NCBI RefSeq assembly: GCF_025950095.1
Contig: NZ_JAPDDR010000003.1
Span: forward strand, 186,001 to 250,000
Direction: 5' to 3'
From: Luteolibacter rhizosphaerae
GTDB taxonomy: Bacteria > Verrucomicrobiota > Verrucomicrobiia > Verrucomicrobiales > Akkermansiaceae
DNA: 64,000 bases
A program made the position numbers and the translations under genes. The notes below the pieces were generated by a model. The model saw nothing but the letters and a program-made list of their open reading frames with translations, had not been told where the DNA came from and did no database searches. This document shows positions 1 to 8,689 of this stretch, in pieces (the first letter of the stretch is position 1; every line of letters begins with the position of its first letter).

Positions 1-1
1 T

Positions 2-1642
2 AAACTGCCGGTCGACGTGGACACGATGTCATCCCTTTCCCGGCAAGTGCTGACCCTGACCGGAGCCCCGCTGGCGGAAGGCGCTCCCGGATGGCGCGGC
101 ATGGCGCAGATGACCGCGCTAGCCCTGGCCTTGGATCCGGCGAACCGCCAAGCTCGCGAGCTACTTACCCGGCTTCAGGCGGGCGAGTCCCCTGACAAAG
201 TGCCCGTGAAGGAGATCGAGCGCAACTTAGGCCGGGCGTGGCAGGTAGCCGGGTGGCTTGAGATGCCCGAGGCCGGGCCCGATGCACAGGCACTCGCCGC
301 CTGCCTGGAGGACGTGCTGGTGCTGGCCGATCCCACCCACCCGAAAGCCGAGGAGCGCCGGGAGAGCGGGGAACTGGGTGCATGGAAAGACTGGATCGCC
401 CCGGAAAGCGCGTTCCAGCCGAAGACGGCCCCCGAGCCCGAGGAAACCGAGCCCGCGATGGACGAAACGCCTGCCAGCGTGGGCATCGCCCTAGCCGATC
501 TTTCCGTGGCCGCGCCGATGTGGATCAGCGACAAGACCTCGGAAACCAACGTTCTGAAGGTGGTTCCCGTGCACCTGAAAGCGGCTGAAGGAGGTGAAGG
601 CAACCCTCTCACCTTGGCCGTCGCCGGAGGTGAGGCATCCCCGGCCATCACGGCGGCGGCAGCGAACGTGACGAACTTCATCGCCCGCCGGCATCCGGAT
701 CTCGGGAAGACCCAAGGCGTTTTCTCATGGGAGAAGGAGAAGTCCTTCGCCGCGGCATGGAACGGGGCCTCGCTCTCAGGGACCTGCGTGCTGCTTCTGG
801 ATGGAGCGATCACGGGCAAAGCCCCGCTTTCCAGCACCTTCGCGGTGGTGGAGAGCGACGGAAAGCTAGGCCTGCCGCCCCACTTCTGGAAATCCTTGCG
901 GACGCTTTCCGCGACTCCGGACGTGGGAGGGCGGCTGATCCTGCCGAGCGCCGCTGCGGACTACCTGACCGGCCTCGTGGTGCTGGACGACGCCGCTTTC
1001 TTCCTGAAATTCGAGGTCCTGCTGGCGGAGACGGCAGATCAACTCTGCGATCTGGGCGGCGGCAGTCCGAAACCCGAGCTCCAGGATGCCTACACGCGGT
1101 TCAGCGAGATCAAGAAAGCGGCCGGCGGCAAACAACTCGGTGCCTTCGTGGCCCACCCTACGACTCAAGCCCGTCTGAACCAACTCGCTGCCTCGCTGCC
1201 GCAGCATGCCTCCGCCCGCATGCTGGCGCTGCAGGGCTCCGGCAACCGGCCTCGCTTCCTGCAACGCGCGGTGCTGGCCGAGGAACTCCGCGACGCGCTG
1301 GAACCGATCACCATGTTGGCCTCCACCAGCACCGACAAGCTGGTGCCCAAGCAGCTCGACCAGATCCACGAGCAATCCCGCGAGAAGCTCGATAAGATGG
1401 GCGGCTTCATCGACATCCGCGACCGCGACCTGCACAAGTCGGCGGTAGCTGCCGCCGACAGCGTGCGCACCTTGGCCCGTATGCTCGACAAGAAGGATGA
1501 CGATTATCGCACGAGCCTTATCCTCAAACAGATGGCTGCCCATCGGGCGGCATGGAATGAATACATCGCGGCGGTGGAGGTGCTGACCAAGGCTGCCGGG
1601 GATGAGGGGGCATTTCCGATCCCGAAGCCGCTGGCCGAGTGA
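2..1642 (+). CDS. Large protein of unknown function, 5' end probably outside the window
   Basis: The frame stays open to the left edge. A GTG at position 17 exists, but the codons before it (reading KLPVDV) look like coding sequence, so the true start probably lies upstream. No signal peptide or membrane segment is visible. The middle part (roughly residues 190-350 counted from the GTG) has a beta/alpha pattern ending in RLILPS, then FFLKFEVLLAETADQLCDL. This faintly recalls the end of Lon-type S16 protease domains, but I see no convincing Ser/Lys pair. The C-terminal 190 residues look helical. It lies 104 bp upstream of an HtrA-type protease on the same strand, so a shared transcript is possible. 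The function is not recognised. Confidence 0.7.
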   Translation, partial: KLPVDVDTMSSLSRQVLTLTGAPLAEGAPGWRGMAQMTALALALDPANRQARELLTRLQAGESPDKVPVKEIERNLGRAWQVAGWLEMPEAGPDAQALAACLEDVLVLADPTHPKAEERRESGELGAWKDWIAPESAFQPKTAPEPEETEPAMDETPASVGIALADLSVAAPMWISDKTSETNVLKVVPVHLKAAEGGEGNPLTLAVAGGEASPAITAAAANVTNFIARRHPDLGKTQGVFSWEKEKSFAAAWNGASLSGTCVLLLDGAITGKAPLSSTFAVVESDGKLGLPPHFWKSLRTLSATPDVGGRLILPSAAADYLTGLVVLDDAAFFLKFEVLLAETADQLCDLGGGSPKPELQDAYTRFSEIKKAAGGKQLGAFVAHPTTQARLNQLAASLPQHASARMLALQGSGNRPRFLQRAVLAEELRDALEPITMLASTSTDKLVPKQLDQIHEQSREKLDKMGGFIDIRDRDLHKSAVAAADSVRTLARMLDKKDDDYRTSLILKQMAAHRAAWNEYIAAVEVLTKAAGDEGAFPIPKPLAE

Positions 1643-1746
1643 AACGATTTTTCACAGACAATAAGGCTGTTGTGAGGAATTCCTTGCAAGGGTAGTATTC
1701 CCGCGTCCCTGTTCCGCGCGCAGTCACCCCCTTTCACCCCTTACCC

Positions 1747-3225
1747 ATGCAACAAGGCATTCGACGCCTTATGGCACTGGTCGCCGTTTTTGCGGTGGCC
1801 TTCGGTGCCGTTTACCTGATCCGCAATGGCACCTCCGGGCTATCCCGCCTCTGGGATGGCCGGGGCGGCGGTTCCGCGCCCCAGCACCGGCCGGAGCGGG
1901 CCACCCTGCCGGACCGCCCGCCGCTCGAACTGGGCGACGTGGAACTCCTTGCCCGCCTCGATGCGGAGTACTCCAAGCTGACGGAAGCCGTGGTGCCATC
2001 GGTGGTCAGCATCGATACCGCGGGTGAGCGGGCCGAGCGGCTGCTGGATGGCTGGGGCCGCCAGCGCGGCATCCGCCGCGTGCCGACCCAAGGCCAAGGC
2101 TCCGGCGTGATCGTGAGCGAGGAAGGTCACGTGGTGACGAACCAGCACGTGGTCTCCGGCCAGAACCAGATCCAGATCACCCTCTTCGACGGCAAGATCT
2201 ACCCGGCCACCCTGATCGGGCAGGATCCGCAACTCGACGTGGCGGTGCTGAAAATCGAATCGCAGGGCGAAAAGTTCCGCCCGCTGAAATTCGGCGACTC
2301 CTCGCAAGTACGGCGCGGCCAGATTGTCTTTGCGATCGGCAATCCCTTCGGCCTCGGCGAGACGATCACGCAGGGAATCATCTCTGCGGTGGAGCGCTCG
2401 CTTTCCGACACGCAGCGCGACCTCTTCCAGACCGATGCGGCGATCAATCCCGGTAACTCCGGCGGTCCGCTGGTGAACCTGCAGGGCGAGATCATCGGCA
2501 TCAACTCGGCGATCTACACGCCGGACCGGGCGAATCCCGGATTCCAAGGTGTCGGCTTCTCGATTCCGTCCAATGACGTGAAGGACACGCTCTTCGCCAT
2601 TCTCGAGCGCGGGAGGCCGGTGCGTGGCTACCTGGGCATGCGGATGGCGGAAACCCGCTACGGTGTATCGGTGGATTACATCGCTCCCGGCGGCCCGGCG
2701 GAAGCCGCAGGCCTGAAGGAACAGGACATCGTGCAGTCCTACGATGGCGACAAGGTGACCTCGATCAACCAGCTGCGCACTCTGGTGCAGCGGACCCGGA
2801 TCGGCCGCAAAGTGGCCCTGATCGTCAACCGCAGCGGCCAGCAGATCGCGCTGGAGCCGGTGATCACGGAGAACCTGCCGGAAGCAGAAGCCGCCGCCTC
2901 CCAAGGCAAGACCCGGGATACGACGGAGGTGCTCAATGCCATCGGCGTGGATGTGCGCGAGCTCTCGGGCCAAGAGCGCATGATGGGAGTGCCCGGCGTG
3001 GTCGTGGTCTCGGTGAAGCCCGAAGGGCTGGCCAAGGATCATCTGCAAGCGGACGACGTGATCGTGGCGGTCAATCAGAACACCGTGCGGAACGCTTGGG
3101 AATTCTTCCAGTATCTCTCCTCCTCTGCAGCGGTCCAGGATACCACCCTGCACTACATCCGCGGCGGCAAGTTCGCGCGCGTGGACCTGCCGATGGTGCC
3201 GCGCAAGGCGGAGGAAGGAAAGTGA
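1747..3225 (+). CDS. HtrA/DegP-type serine protease with two PDZ domains
   Basis: This is an envelope quality-control protease that degrades or refolds damaged periplasmic proteins. Residues 9-26 form an uncleaved N-terminal anchor or signal segment, followed by a Pro/Arg-rich linker. The trypsin-fold domain spans about residues 80-280. Its triad is His134 (TNQHVV), Asp164 (LDVAVLKI) and Ser238 (NPGNSGGP), all intact. PDZ1 lies at about 285-375 (RGYLGM, then GGPAEAAGLKEQDIV). A second, more divergent PDZ lies at about 395-485 (GVVVVSVKPEGLAKDHLQADDVIVAVN). At 492 aa it has the usual length for Do-like proteases. The ATG at 1747 gives a good membrane segment; no strong Shine-Dalgarno precedes it. 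Confidence 0.93.
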   Translation: MQQGIRRLMALVAVFAVAFGAVYLIRNGTSGLSRLWDGRGGGSAPQHRPERATLPDRPPLELGDVELLARLDAEYSKLTEAVVPSVVSIDTAGERAERLLDGWGRQRGIRRVPTQGQGSGVIVSEEGHVVTNQHVVSGQNQIQITLFDGKIYPATLIGQDPQLDVAVLKIESQGEKFRPLKFGDSSQVRRGQIVFAIGNPFGLGETITQGIISAVERSLSDTQRDLFQTDAAINPGNSGGPLVNLQGEIIGINSAIYTPDRANPGFQGVGFSIPSNDVKDTLFAILERGRPVRGYLGMRMAETRYGVSVDYIAPGGPAEAAGLKEQDIVQSYDGDKVTSINQLRTLVQRTRIGRKVALIVNRSGQQIALEPVITENLPEAEAAASQGKTRDTTEVLNAIGVDVRELSGQERMMGVPGVVVVSVKPEGLAKDHLQADDVIVAVNQNTVRNAWEFFQYLSSSAAVQDTTLHYIRGGKFARVDLPMVPRKAEEGK

Positions 3226-3336
3226 CCCCTGACTGCATTCCGGGGATAAAGCGATTGCCCCTGCCGCGTTGAAAGGGCATCCGTTCTGCAGCGCTCTTCC
3301 GGCCCCGCGGCCACGGGTGCGATACCTTTTCCCGCC

Positions 3337-4677
3337 ATGCGTGACGCCCGCTTCCCAGTTGTTTTCGTGATCGGTGCCTTGGCCCTCGCGGGTCTGGTCG
3401 CGGCGCTCTATCTGAAACGCGGCACCCCCGCGGATCCGGGTCAGGCGCAGCAGACCCCCGTCACGCCCGCCAACCCGACACCGGAGCCAAAGCAAGAACC
3501 CATCGCCGCAACCCAAAAGGAATCGATGGTGGACACTCCACAGACGCCGGAAGCGGCACTGGCCAATGCCGGGGTGGGAGTGGCGACCGCCAACCCGGCG
3601 GAGCTGATGCAGAAGATCGGCGCGGCACTGGAAGCTGGCGATTTCAATGCACTGGGCAAGCTGATCGGGAAGGACGCCCTCGACGAGGCAACCCGCAAAC
3701 GCCTCACCCAGCTAGCGGCGGATCGGCAGGTGAAGCTGCGCCGCCCGGATGCCGTGCAGGAGGTGGGTGAGCTGGAGCTGAACCAGCGGGCCCGCTGGGC
3801 ACTCTGGCTGGATGGCGAGCAATCCGGCCGCGACCGGATTTTCTTCGATCTCAAACGAGATGCCGGCAAGTGGTCGGTGCAGTCGATGACCCTGCCTCCC
3901 GGCGAGGGTGAGCCGGTGCCGAAGGCGGTGCTGGTGGATGCGCTGGGCATCGCCGATGCCTTCCTACAGGCGACGCTGCACCAGCAATTCGAGATGGCGA
4001 AGGAGTTCGTGGATACTTCCACCGTGTCCGACGCGAAGATCGCGGGACTGTGCATCCTCTTCGAGGAAGGGAACTACCGCATGCGTCCGGAGAAGCCGCT
4101 GCGTGCCATGTTCCAACGCGAGAACAGCGAGGGCTATCTGGCCCGGGTCGTGACCTCCGACGGGGCGGATGCCGCCGAGTTCTCCCTGGTGCTGAGCCAG
4201 CCGCAGAACGGCGGGCACTGGCGTGTCTCCGACATCAATCTCGACCAACTGCTGGCGGACTACGCGGCCCGCGTGGCGGGTGGCGATGTCTATTACTCGC
4301 CGCTGCTGAAGAACCCGAAGGGCGGTGACACCCTGGTGCTTTACTTCGGCTTCAACGAGGACGTGCTGGCCCCGCGCACGGAACGCCAGCTCCAGATCGT
4401 GGCGCAGATCCTGAAGACCGACGCGGACAAGCAGCTCACGATTTCCGGCCACACGGATGCCTTGGGCACCGAGGAATACAACCGCAGCCTCTCCGCACGG
4501 CGAGCCGGCATCGTGAAGGACTATCTGGTGAAGACCGGCGTGCGCGAGGACCAGATCATCACCCAGGCAAAGGGCCAGTCGCAGCCGCGCCGCCCGAACT
4601 TCACCGAGAGCGGGGATGACAATCCGGAAGGTCGCCGGGCCAACCGCCGCACCGAGATCTACTTGGATTTCGATTGA
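3337..4677 (+). CDS. OmpA-family protein with C-terminal peptidoglycan-binding domain
   Basis: This is predicted to tether the envelope to peptidoglycan. Residues 6-26 are a hydrophobic N-terminal anchor, followed by a Pro/Thr/Gln-rich linker to about residue 80. The middle part (about 85-320) is unassigned and looks like a repeated mixed alpha/beta fold. The C-terminal OmpA-like domain (about 330-446) shows LYFGFNEDVLAP, SGHTDALGTEEYNRSLSARRA and GRRANRRTEIYLDF, the usual pattern for binding diaminopimelate in peptidoglycan. There is no Cys lipobox, so it is probably inner-membrane anchored rather than a lipoprotein. It follows the HtrA gene by 111 bp on the same strand and may share its transcript. 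Confidence 0.88.
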   Translation: MRDARFPVVFVIGALALAGLVAALYLKRGTPADPGQAQQTPVTPANPTPEPKQEPIAATQKESMVDTPQTPEAALANAGVGVATANPAELMQKIGAALEAGDFNALGKLIGKDALDEATRKRLTQLAADRQVKLRRPDAVQEVGELELNQRARWALWLDGEQSGRDRIFFDLKRDAGKWSVQSMTLPPGEGEPVPKAVLVDALGIADAFLQATLHQQFEMAKEFVDTSTVSDAKIAGLCILFEEGNYRMRPEKPLRAMFQRENSEGYLARVVTSDGADAAEFSLVLSQPQNGGHWRVSDINLDQLLADYAARVAGGDVYYSPLLKNPKGGDTLVLYFGFNEDVLAPRTERQLQIVAQILKTDADKQLTISGHTDALGTEEYNRSLSARRAGIVKDYLVKTGVREDQIITQAKGQSQPRRPNFTESGDDNPEGRRANRRTEIYLDFD

Positions 4678-4765
4678 GCCTGGCGGCTGGGAAAAGAAGT
4701 GCTGCCAGGGAACCGCGGCAAGCACGGACAAACTACCGTTGCTCCGATCAAGGCCTGGCGGGATT

Positions 4766-4834
4766 CGCTTGCCGAACCTCCACGGCCCCTGACAGCAGGC
4801 GGAGCAAACAGCCCGGGGGCCGGTGTGGCAAGCG
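4766..4834. terminator. Imperfect long hairpin between convergent genes
   Basis: Outer arms CGCTTGCC and GGCAAGCG pair across the region, with inner arms CGGCCCC and GGGGCCG. It sits in the 179-bp gap between the convergent OmpA-like gene and queA. No T-run follows on either strand, so a terminator role is inferred from position only. Confidence 0.35.
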
Positions 4835-4856
4835 GTTTCACCGACTGCGGGAATGC

Positions 4857-5849
4857 TCAGACGAGGAGCATGCAATCCCCGTAACTGTAGAAGCGATAGC
4901 GCTCCCGCACGGCCTCGCGATAGGCCTCCATGACGAGGTCCTTTCCGGCGAAGGCGCTGACGAGCATGATGAGGGTGCTCTCCGGCAGGTGGAAATTCGT
5001 GAGCAGGCCGCCGATCACCCGGAAGCGGTGCGGGGGGTAGATGAAGATATCGGTTTCCCCCTGCTGATCCGTGGCAAGCAGGCGCTCACTCTCCGAAGCC
5101 TTACCGAGGTGCTCAAGGACCCGGGTAACGGTGGTGCCGACGGCGATCACTCGCCCCGCTGCATTGATCTTCTCCGCAACCTCACCCCGCAGAGCGTATC
5201 GCTCGGAGTGCATGACGTGCTCCTCCGGCGTATCCACCTGCACCGGGCGGAAGGTCCCGACGCCGACGTGCAGGGTGAGGAAATCGTGCGGCAGGCTGGC
5301 GAGCATCTCCGGCGTGAAGTGCAGGCCGGCGGTGGGCGCAGCGATGGCTCCTTCCTCACGGGCAAAAACGGTCTGGTAGCGCTCGCGATCGGCCAGCTCA
5401 TCCTCGCGCTTCATGTAGTGCGGCAGGGCAAGGTGGCCGTGCTGGTTGAGGTCCACGGGTGTGTCCCAGCGGATCAGGCGATCGCCGTTCTCGAAGACCT
5501 CCGTGACGGTGCCGGTGATGCCACCGACCGAGACGGTCTTGCCGATGCGCATCTTCTTGCCGGGGCGGACGAGAGAGCGCCATTCGATGGGCGAGAGCCG
5601 GTCGAGGCAGAGCAGCTCGATCTTGCCGTCGTCCGAGAAGACGCGGGCCGGGATGACACGGGTATCATTCAGCACCAGCAGATCGTCGGAGCGGAAGTAC
5701 TCGGGGAAGTCACGGAACATGCGGTGCTCGATCCGGCCGGTATCGCGGTGGACCACCATCATGCGGGATGCGGCGCGCTCCTCCAAGGGCCGGGAGGCGA
5801 TCAGCTCCTCTGGCAGCTCATAGTGGAAATCGCTGGTGCGCAAACCCAT
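4857..5849 (-). CDS. queA: S-adenosylmethionine:tRNA ribosyltransferase-isomerase
   Basis: QueA transfers and isomerises the ribosyl group of SAM onto 7-aminomethyl-7-deazaguanine in tRNA, giving epoxyqueuosine in the queuosine pathway. Family signatures run through the whole length: LVLNDTRVIPAR near residue 60, GAIAAPTAGLHFTPE near 190, GTTVTRVLE near 240, GGLLTNFHLPESTLIMLVSAFAG near 280, and the C-terminal YSYGDCMLL. At 330 aa it is slightly shorter than many family members but complete. It is a single gene, convergent with the OmpA-like gene and divergent from the AAA ATPase; no other queuosine gene is in the window. Confidence 0.96.
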   Translation of the reverse strand: MGLRTSDFHYELPEELIASRPLEERAASRMMVVHRDTGRIEHRMFRDFPEYFRSDDLLVLNDTRVIPARVFSDDGKIELLCLDRLSPIEWRSLVRPGKKMRIGKTVSVGGITGTVTEVFENGDRLIRWDTPVDLNQHGHLALPHYMKREDELADRERYQTVFAREEGAIAAPTAGLHFTPEMLASLPHDFLTLHVGVGTFRPVQVDTPEEHVMHSERYALRGEVAEKINAAGRVIAVGTTVTRVLEHLGKASESERLLATDQQGETDIFIYPPHRFRVIGGLLTNFHLPESTLIMLVSAFAGKDLVMEAYREAVRERYRFYSYGDCMLLV

Positions 5850-5919
5850 GCCCGGCAGTAGCGGCGGGAGCAGATGGGGGCAAGGCTTGGCAGAGTCCTC
5901 CGCGATCCTTAGATGAGAC

Positions 5920-7020
5920 GTGCTCCGCAGCCTCCATCTCCGCGGCTATCGCTCGCTCCGGGATTTCCGCCTGAAGCTGGGGCGGGTGACCGTGATCACC
6001 GGGGAGAACGGTGTGGGGAAATCGAACTTCTACCGCGCGCTCTCCATGCTGCAACGGATGGCGGAAGGCCGGCTGGCCGAAAGCATCGCGCAAGAAGGAG
6101 GCATGCCGAGCCTGATGTGGGCGGGAGACCGGCGGACCGATGAACCGCACCGGGTGATCTGGGAAATCGAGCACGAGATCTTCTCCTTTTCCATCGAGTG
6201 CGGGCTGCCGCGGCCGGCTATCACCGCCTTCAAGCTGGATCCCGACCTGAAGGAAGAGGTTCTGCGGTTCGGAGGAGCCAAGGGGCGGATCATGGCCAAG
6301 CGGAAGAGGCCGATGATTGAGGTGCGGGACGCGGAGGGCAGGCTGGAGGCGCTGACCCTGCCCTTCCATCCCACCGAATCGATGCTGTCCGAAGTGCGGG
6401 ATGGCAGCCGCTATCCCGCGCTAACGGCAAGCCGCGATATCCTGCTGGGATGGCGTTTCTACCACCAGTTCCGCAGCGATCCGGAATCGGCGATGCGACA
6501 GCCGAGGGTGGGCTTTCACTCACCGGTGCTCGCACACGACGGCTCGAACTTGGCGGCAACCCTGCAGACGATCGAGGAAGCGAAGCCGGGCATACTCGAC
6601 GAGACCATAGAGGCCGCCTTTCCCGGAACCAAATGGCGAGCGGTGGACGACAGCGGCAGCTTCCAGCTCCAAATCGCACGATCCGGTCTCAACCGCTGGC
6701 TGAACGCGGCCGAGCTCTCGGACGGAACCCTACGCTTCTTCTGTCTCTGCGCCGCGCTGATGAGCTCCAGGCCATCGCCGCTGCTGGTGCTGAATGAACC
6801 GGAGAGCAGCCTGCATCCGGCGCTTCTCGATCCTTTGGCCGGAATGATTTCCCGGGTGGCGCCGGAGACCCAAGTGATCGTGGTAACGCATTCCCAGCCC
6901 TTGGCCGCGGCGATCACGGAACGCTGCGAGGCAAAGATCGTGGAGCTCGTCCGCTATGAAGACGAGACCCGACGCAGGGGCGATGACTCGGCGAAACGCT
7001 CGTGGACCTTCGACGAATAG
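5920..7020 (+). CDS. AAA family ATPase, RecF/SMC-like single-chain type
   Basis: The N-terminus reads LRGYRSLRDFRLKLGRVTVITGENGVGKSN, with the Walker A motif at residues 28-36, typical of AAA_15/AAA_21 (RecF- or OLD-like) ATPases. The signature-like region is LSDGTLRFFCLCAAL near 265. Walker B is LLVLNEPESSLHP at about 288-300, with Asn where Asp is usual. A D-loop/H-loop region, VIVVTHSQPLAAAI, follows. No nuclease (TOPRIM) domain follows at 366 aa. The GTG at 5920 is chosen because it starts the conserved core; an ATG at 5913 is out of frame. It stands alone, so no partner suggests a defence or repair role. It does some ATP-dependent work on an unknown substrate. Confidence 0.85.
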   Translation: MLRSLHLRGYRSLRDFRLKLGRVTVITGENGVGKSNFYRALSMLQRMAEGRLAESIAQEGGMPSLMWAGDRRTDEPHRVIWEIEHEIFSFSIECGLPRPAITAFKLDPDLKEEVLRFGGAKGRIMAKRKRPMIEVRDAEGRLEALTLPFHPTESMLSEVRDGSRYPALTASRDILLGWRFYHQFRSDPESAMRQPRVGFHSPVLAHDGSNLAATLQTIEEAKPGILDETIEAAFPGTKWRAVDDSGSFQLQIARSGLNRWLNAAELSDGTLRFFCLCAALMSSRPSPLLVLNEPESSLHPALLDPLAGMISRVAPETQVIVVTHSQPLAAAITERCEAKIVELVRYEDETRRRGDDSAKRSWTFDE

Positions 7021-7087
7021 GCCTATCTGCAATATGCATGATCGAAGGCTGGCCAGCGGGGTAGTGCCGGGTTAAATTTCTATCGCT

Positions 7088-8680
7088 GTGAAATACCTTG
7101 CTGCCCTCCTGCTGCTTCCGGCCCTCACCCCGCCGGGGCATGCTCTCGACATCCGCGCGTACAATAGCGCGCTCCATGATCGGTTTACCGGCTATCCCTT
7201 CTCGACGGTAATGAACCCGGCATTTCTCTACGATGCCTCCAAGTTCACCGGGGTGGGATGGAACGGTTCGGAAGCCTACAAGCAGTTTGCCCTGATCTCC
7301 CCGCAGCACTTCGTATGCGCTAGTCATCCCGGCGCCCCGCCCGCGATCGGTCATAATCTCCGCTTCATCGATTCGAATGGGAATCTGGTCCAACGGCAGA
7401 TTACCGCGCTCGCTTCGATTCCCGCGGACGATTTGGGAAACACCGATCTGATGGTAGGAACCTTGGCGGCCGCCGTCCCCTCGTCGGTCGTCAAGCCTCT
7501 GGCTTGGCTGAATCTTCCTACGGAAGGAGACTACGCAGGCCACGACCTCGTGGTTTTCGGCTACGGCTTGGTTCCGGGAGTCGTAGTGCGTGCGGGCCAT
7601 GGTACAATCGAGGATTTCGGCAATGGTGATGTGGACGGGAGTGGGACAAGCTACGGCACCACGCGTTTGATGCGCTTCATCTATGAGGGTTCCGGGACCG
7701 ATCCGAACGACGCCCACTTCATCGGCGGGGACTCCGGCAGCCCGACCTTTGTCATGCAGGGAGGCCAACCGGCCTTGGTCGGAATCCACTACGGGGTCAA
7801 TCCGGTCGGCTCCGATTTCCACAATTACGATACCTTCATCCCGCCTCATGTTCCCAAGGTGGATCTTCTGCTGAGTGGATCCGGCTACCGCATGCGACCA
7901 GCGATCTTCACGCCCACAACCTTGGCCCTGACGAGTGGCTCGACGCCCGCCAATTTGCAGAGCGGCGCGAGCGGATCCGTCAATCTCACGGTCGGAAATA
8001 CGGGCGCGGAAACCACGGGCAACCTGACCGTCACCGTCAGCTTCCCGCTCTCTCTCGCTCCTTCGAGCATTACGTCCGCCGGCTGTGTGGTCGAATCCGT
8101 GTCCACCGGAGTGTGGCAAGTACGGAAGGCGGTGGTGGCAGCAGCGGAAAATGTCGTTATCACCGCGGCTTGGCCCAGCGTGCCGAATACTTCCGAGCTG
8201 ACGGCCACGGTGGCGGTGGAGTCCGATACGACGACCACTTCGACCCATCCGCTGAGCATCCCGGTGGCGCAGACCTATGCCTCATGGTCGCAGGGCCTCT
8301 CCGAGGCAGGGGAAGCAGACGATCCGGATGACGACGGCGAGGTGAACTTGCTGGAGTATGCCTTCGGTAGCCCTCCGAGCTCGGGTTCCCACGCGCTGCC
8401 CGGAGGTGTGCTGCCCTTCCCCGTACTGATGAATCAAGCCGGGACCGTGACGCTTAGCTATCCCGAGCGGACACAGGCCGCGCTACTGGGACTTTCCTAT
8501 GCAGTGGAAACCACCACCGATCCGGCACAGCCATCCTGGCCGCTTTCCCTGCCGGTGGGCGCGGTGACGAGCACCCAGCCCTATGTCCCCGCGATTCCCG
8601 GCTTCGTGAAACGGACCCTGACCTGGCCGGCGGATGGCCCGCGGAAGTTAGCACGGGTGAGGGTGGAGCTTGCAGAGTGA
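7088..8680 (+). CDS. Secreted trypsin-like serine protease with C-terminal surface cassette
   Basis: A GTG start gives a clean signal peptide (residues 1-19, cleaved near GHA-LD). The trypsin-fold part (about 40-290) carries His80 (FVCASH), Asp120 (GNTDLMVG) and Ser216 in GGDSGSP, so the triad appears intact. Residues about 290-395 form a beta-rich CARDB-like domain (SVNLTVGNTGAETTGNLTVTVSF). The end, from WSQGLSEAG, has DDPDDDGEVNLLEYAFGSPP and a beta-rich tail, the cassette shared with five other proteins here. The substrate is unknown. It is flanked by the AAA ATPase (67 bp upstream) and a convergent gene. Confidence 0.82.
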   Translation: MKYLAALLLLPALTPPGHALDIRAYNSALHDRFTGYPFSTVMNPAFLYDASKFTGVGWNGSEAYKQFALISPQHFVCASHPGAPPAIGHNLRFIDSNGNLVQRQITALASIPADDLGNTDLMVGTLAAAVPSSVVKPLAWLNLPTEGDYAGHDLVVFGYGLVPGVVVRAGHGTIEDFGNGDVDGSGTSYGTTRLMRFIYEGSGTDPNDAHFIGGDSGSPTFVMQGGQPALVGIHYGVNPVGSDFHNYDTFIPPHVPKVDLLLSGSGYRMRPAIFTPTTLALTSGSTPANLQSGASGSVNLTVGNTGAETTGNLTVTVSFPLSLAPSSITSAGCVVESVSTGVWQVRKAVVAAAENVVITAAWPSVPNTSELTATVAVESDTTTTSTHPLSIPVAQTYASWSQGLSEAGEADDPDDDGEVNLLEYAFGSPPSSGSHALPGGVLPFPVLMNQAGTVTLSYPERTQAALLGLSYAVETTTDPAQPSWPLSLPVGAVTSTQPYVPAIPGFVKRTLTWPADGPRKLARVRVELAE

Positions 8681-8689
8681 AGTCCGCGC

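Noticed and set aside
1840-3516. 558-codon open frame opposite the HtrA gene
   Set aside because: Antisense shadow of a GC-rich gene; His/Arg/Asp-rich composition, no domain, and it overlaps a gene with an intact catalytic triad.
4674-5861. 395-codon open frame opposite queA
   Set aside because: Overlaps almost all of queA, which has all family motifs; the product has no recognisable domain.
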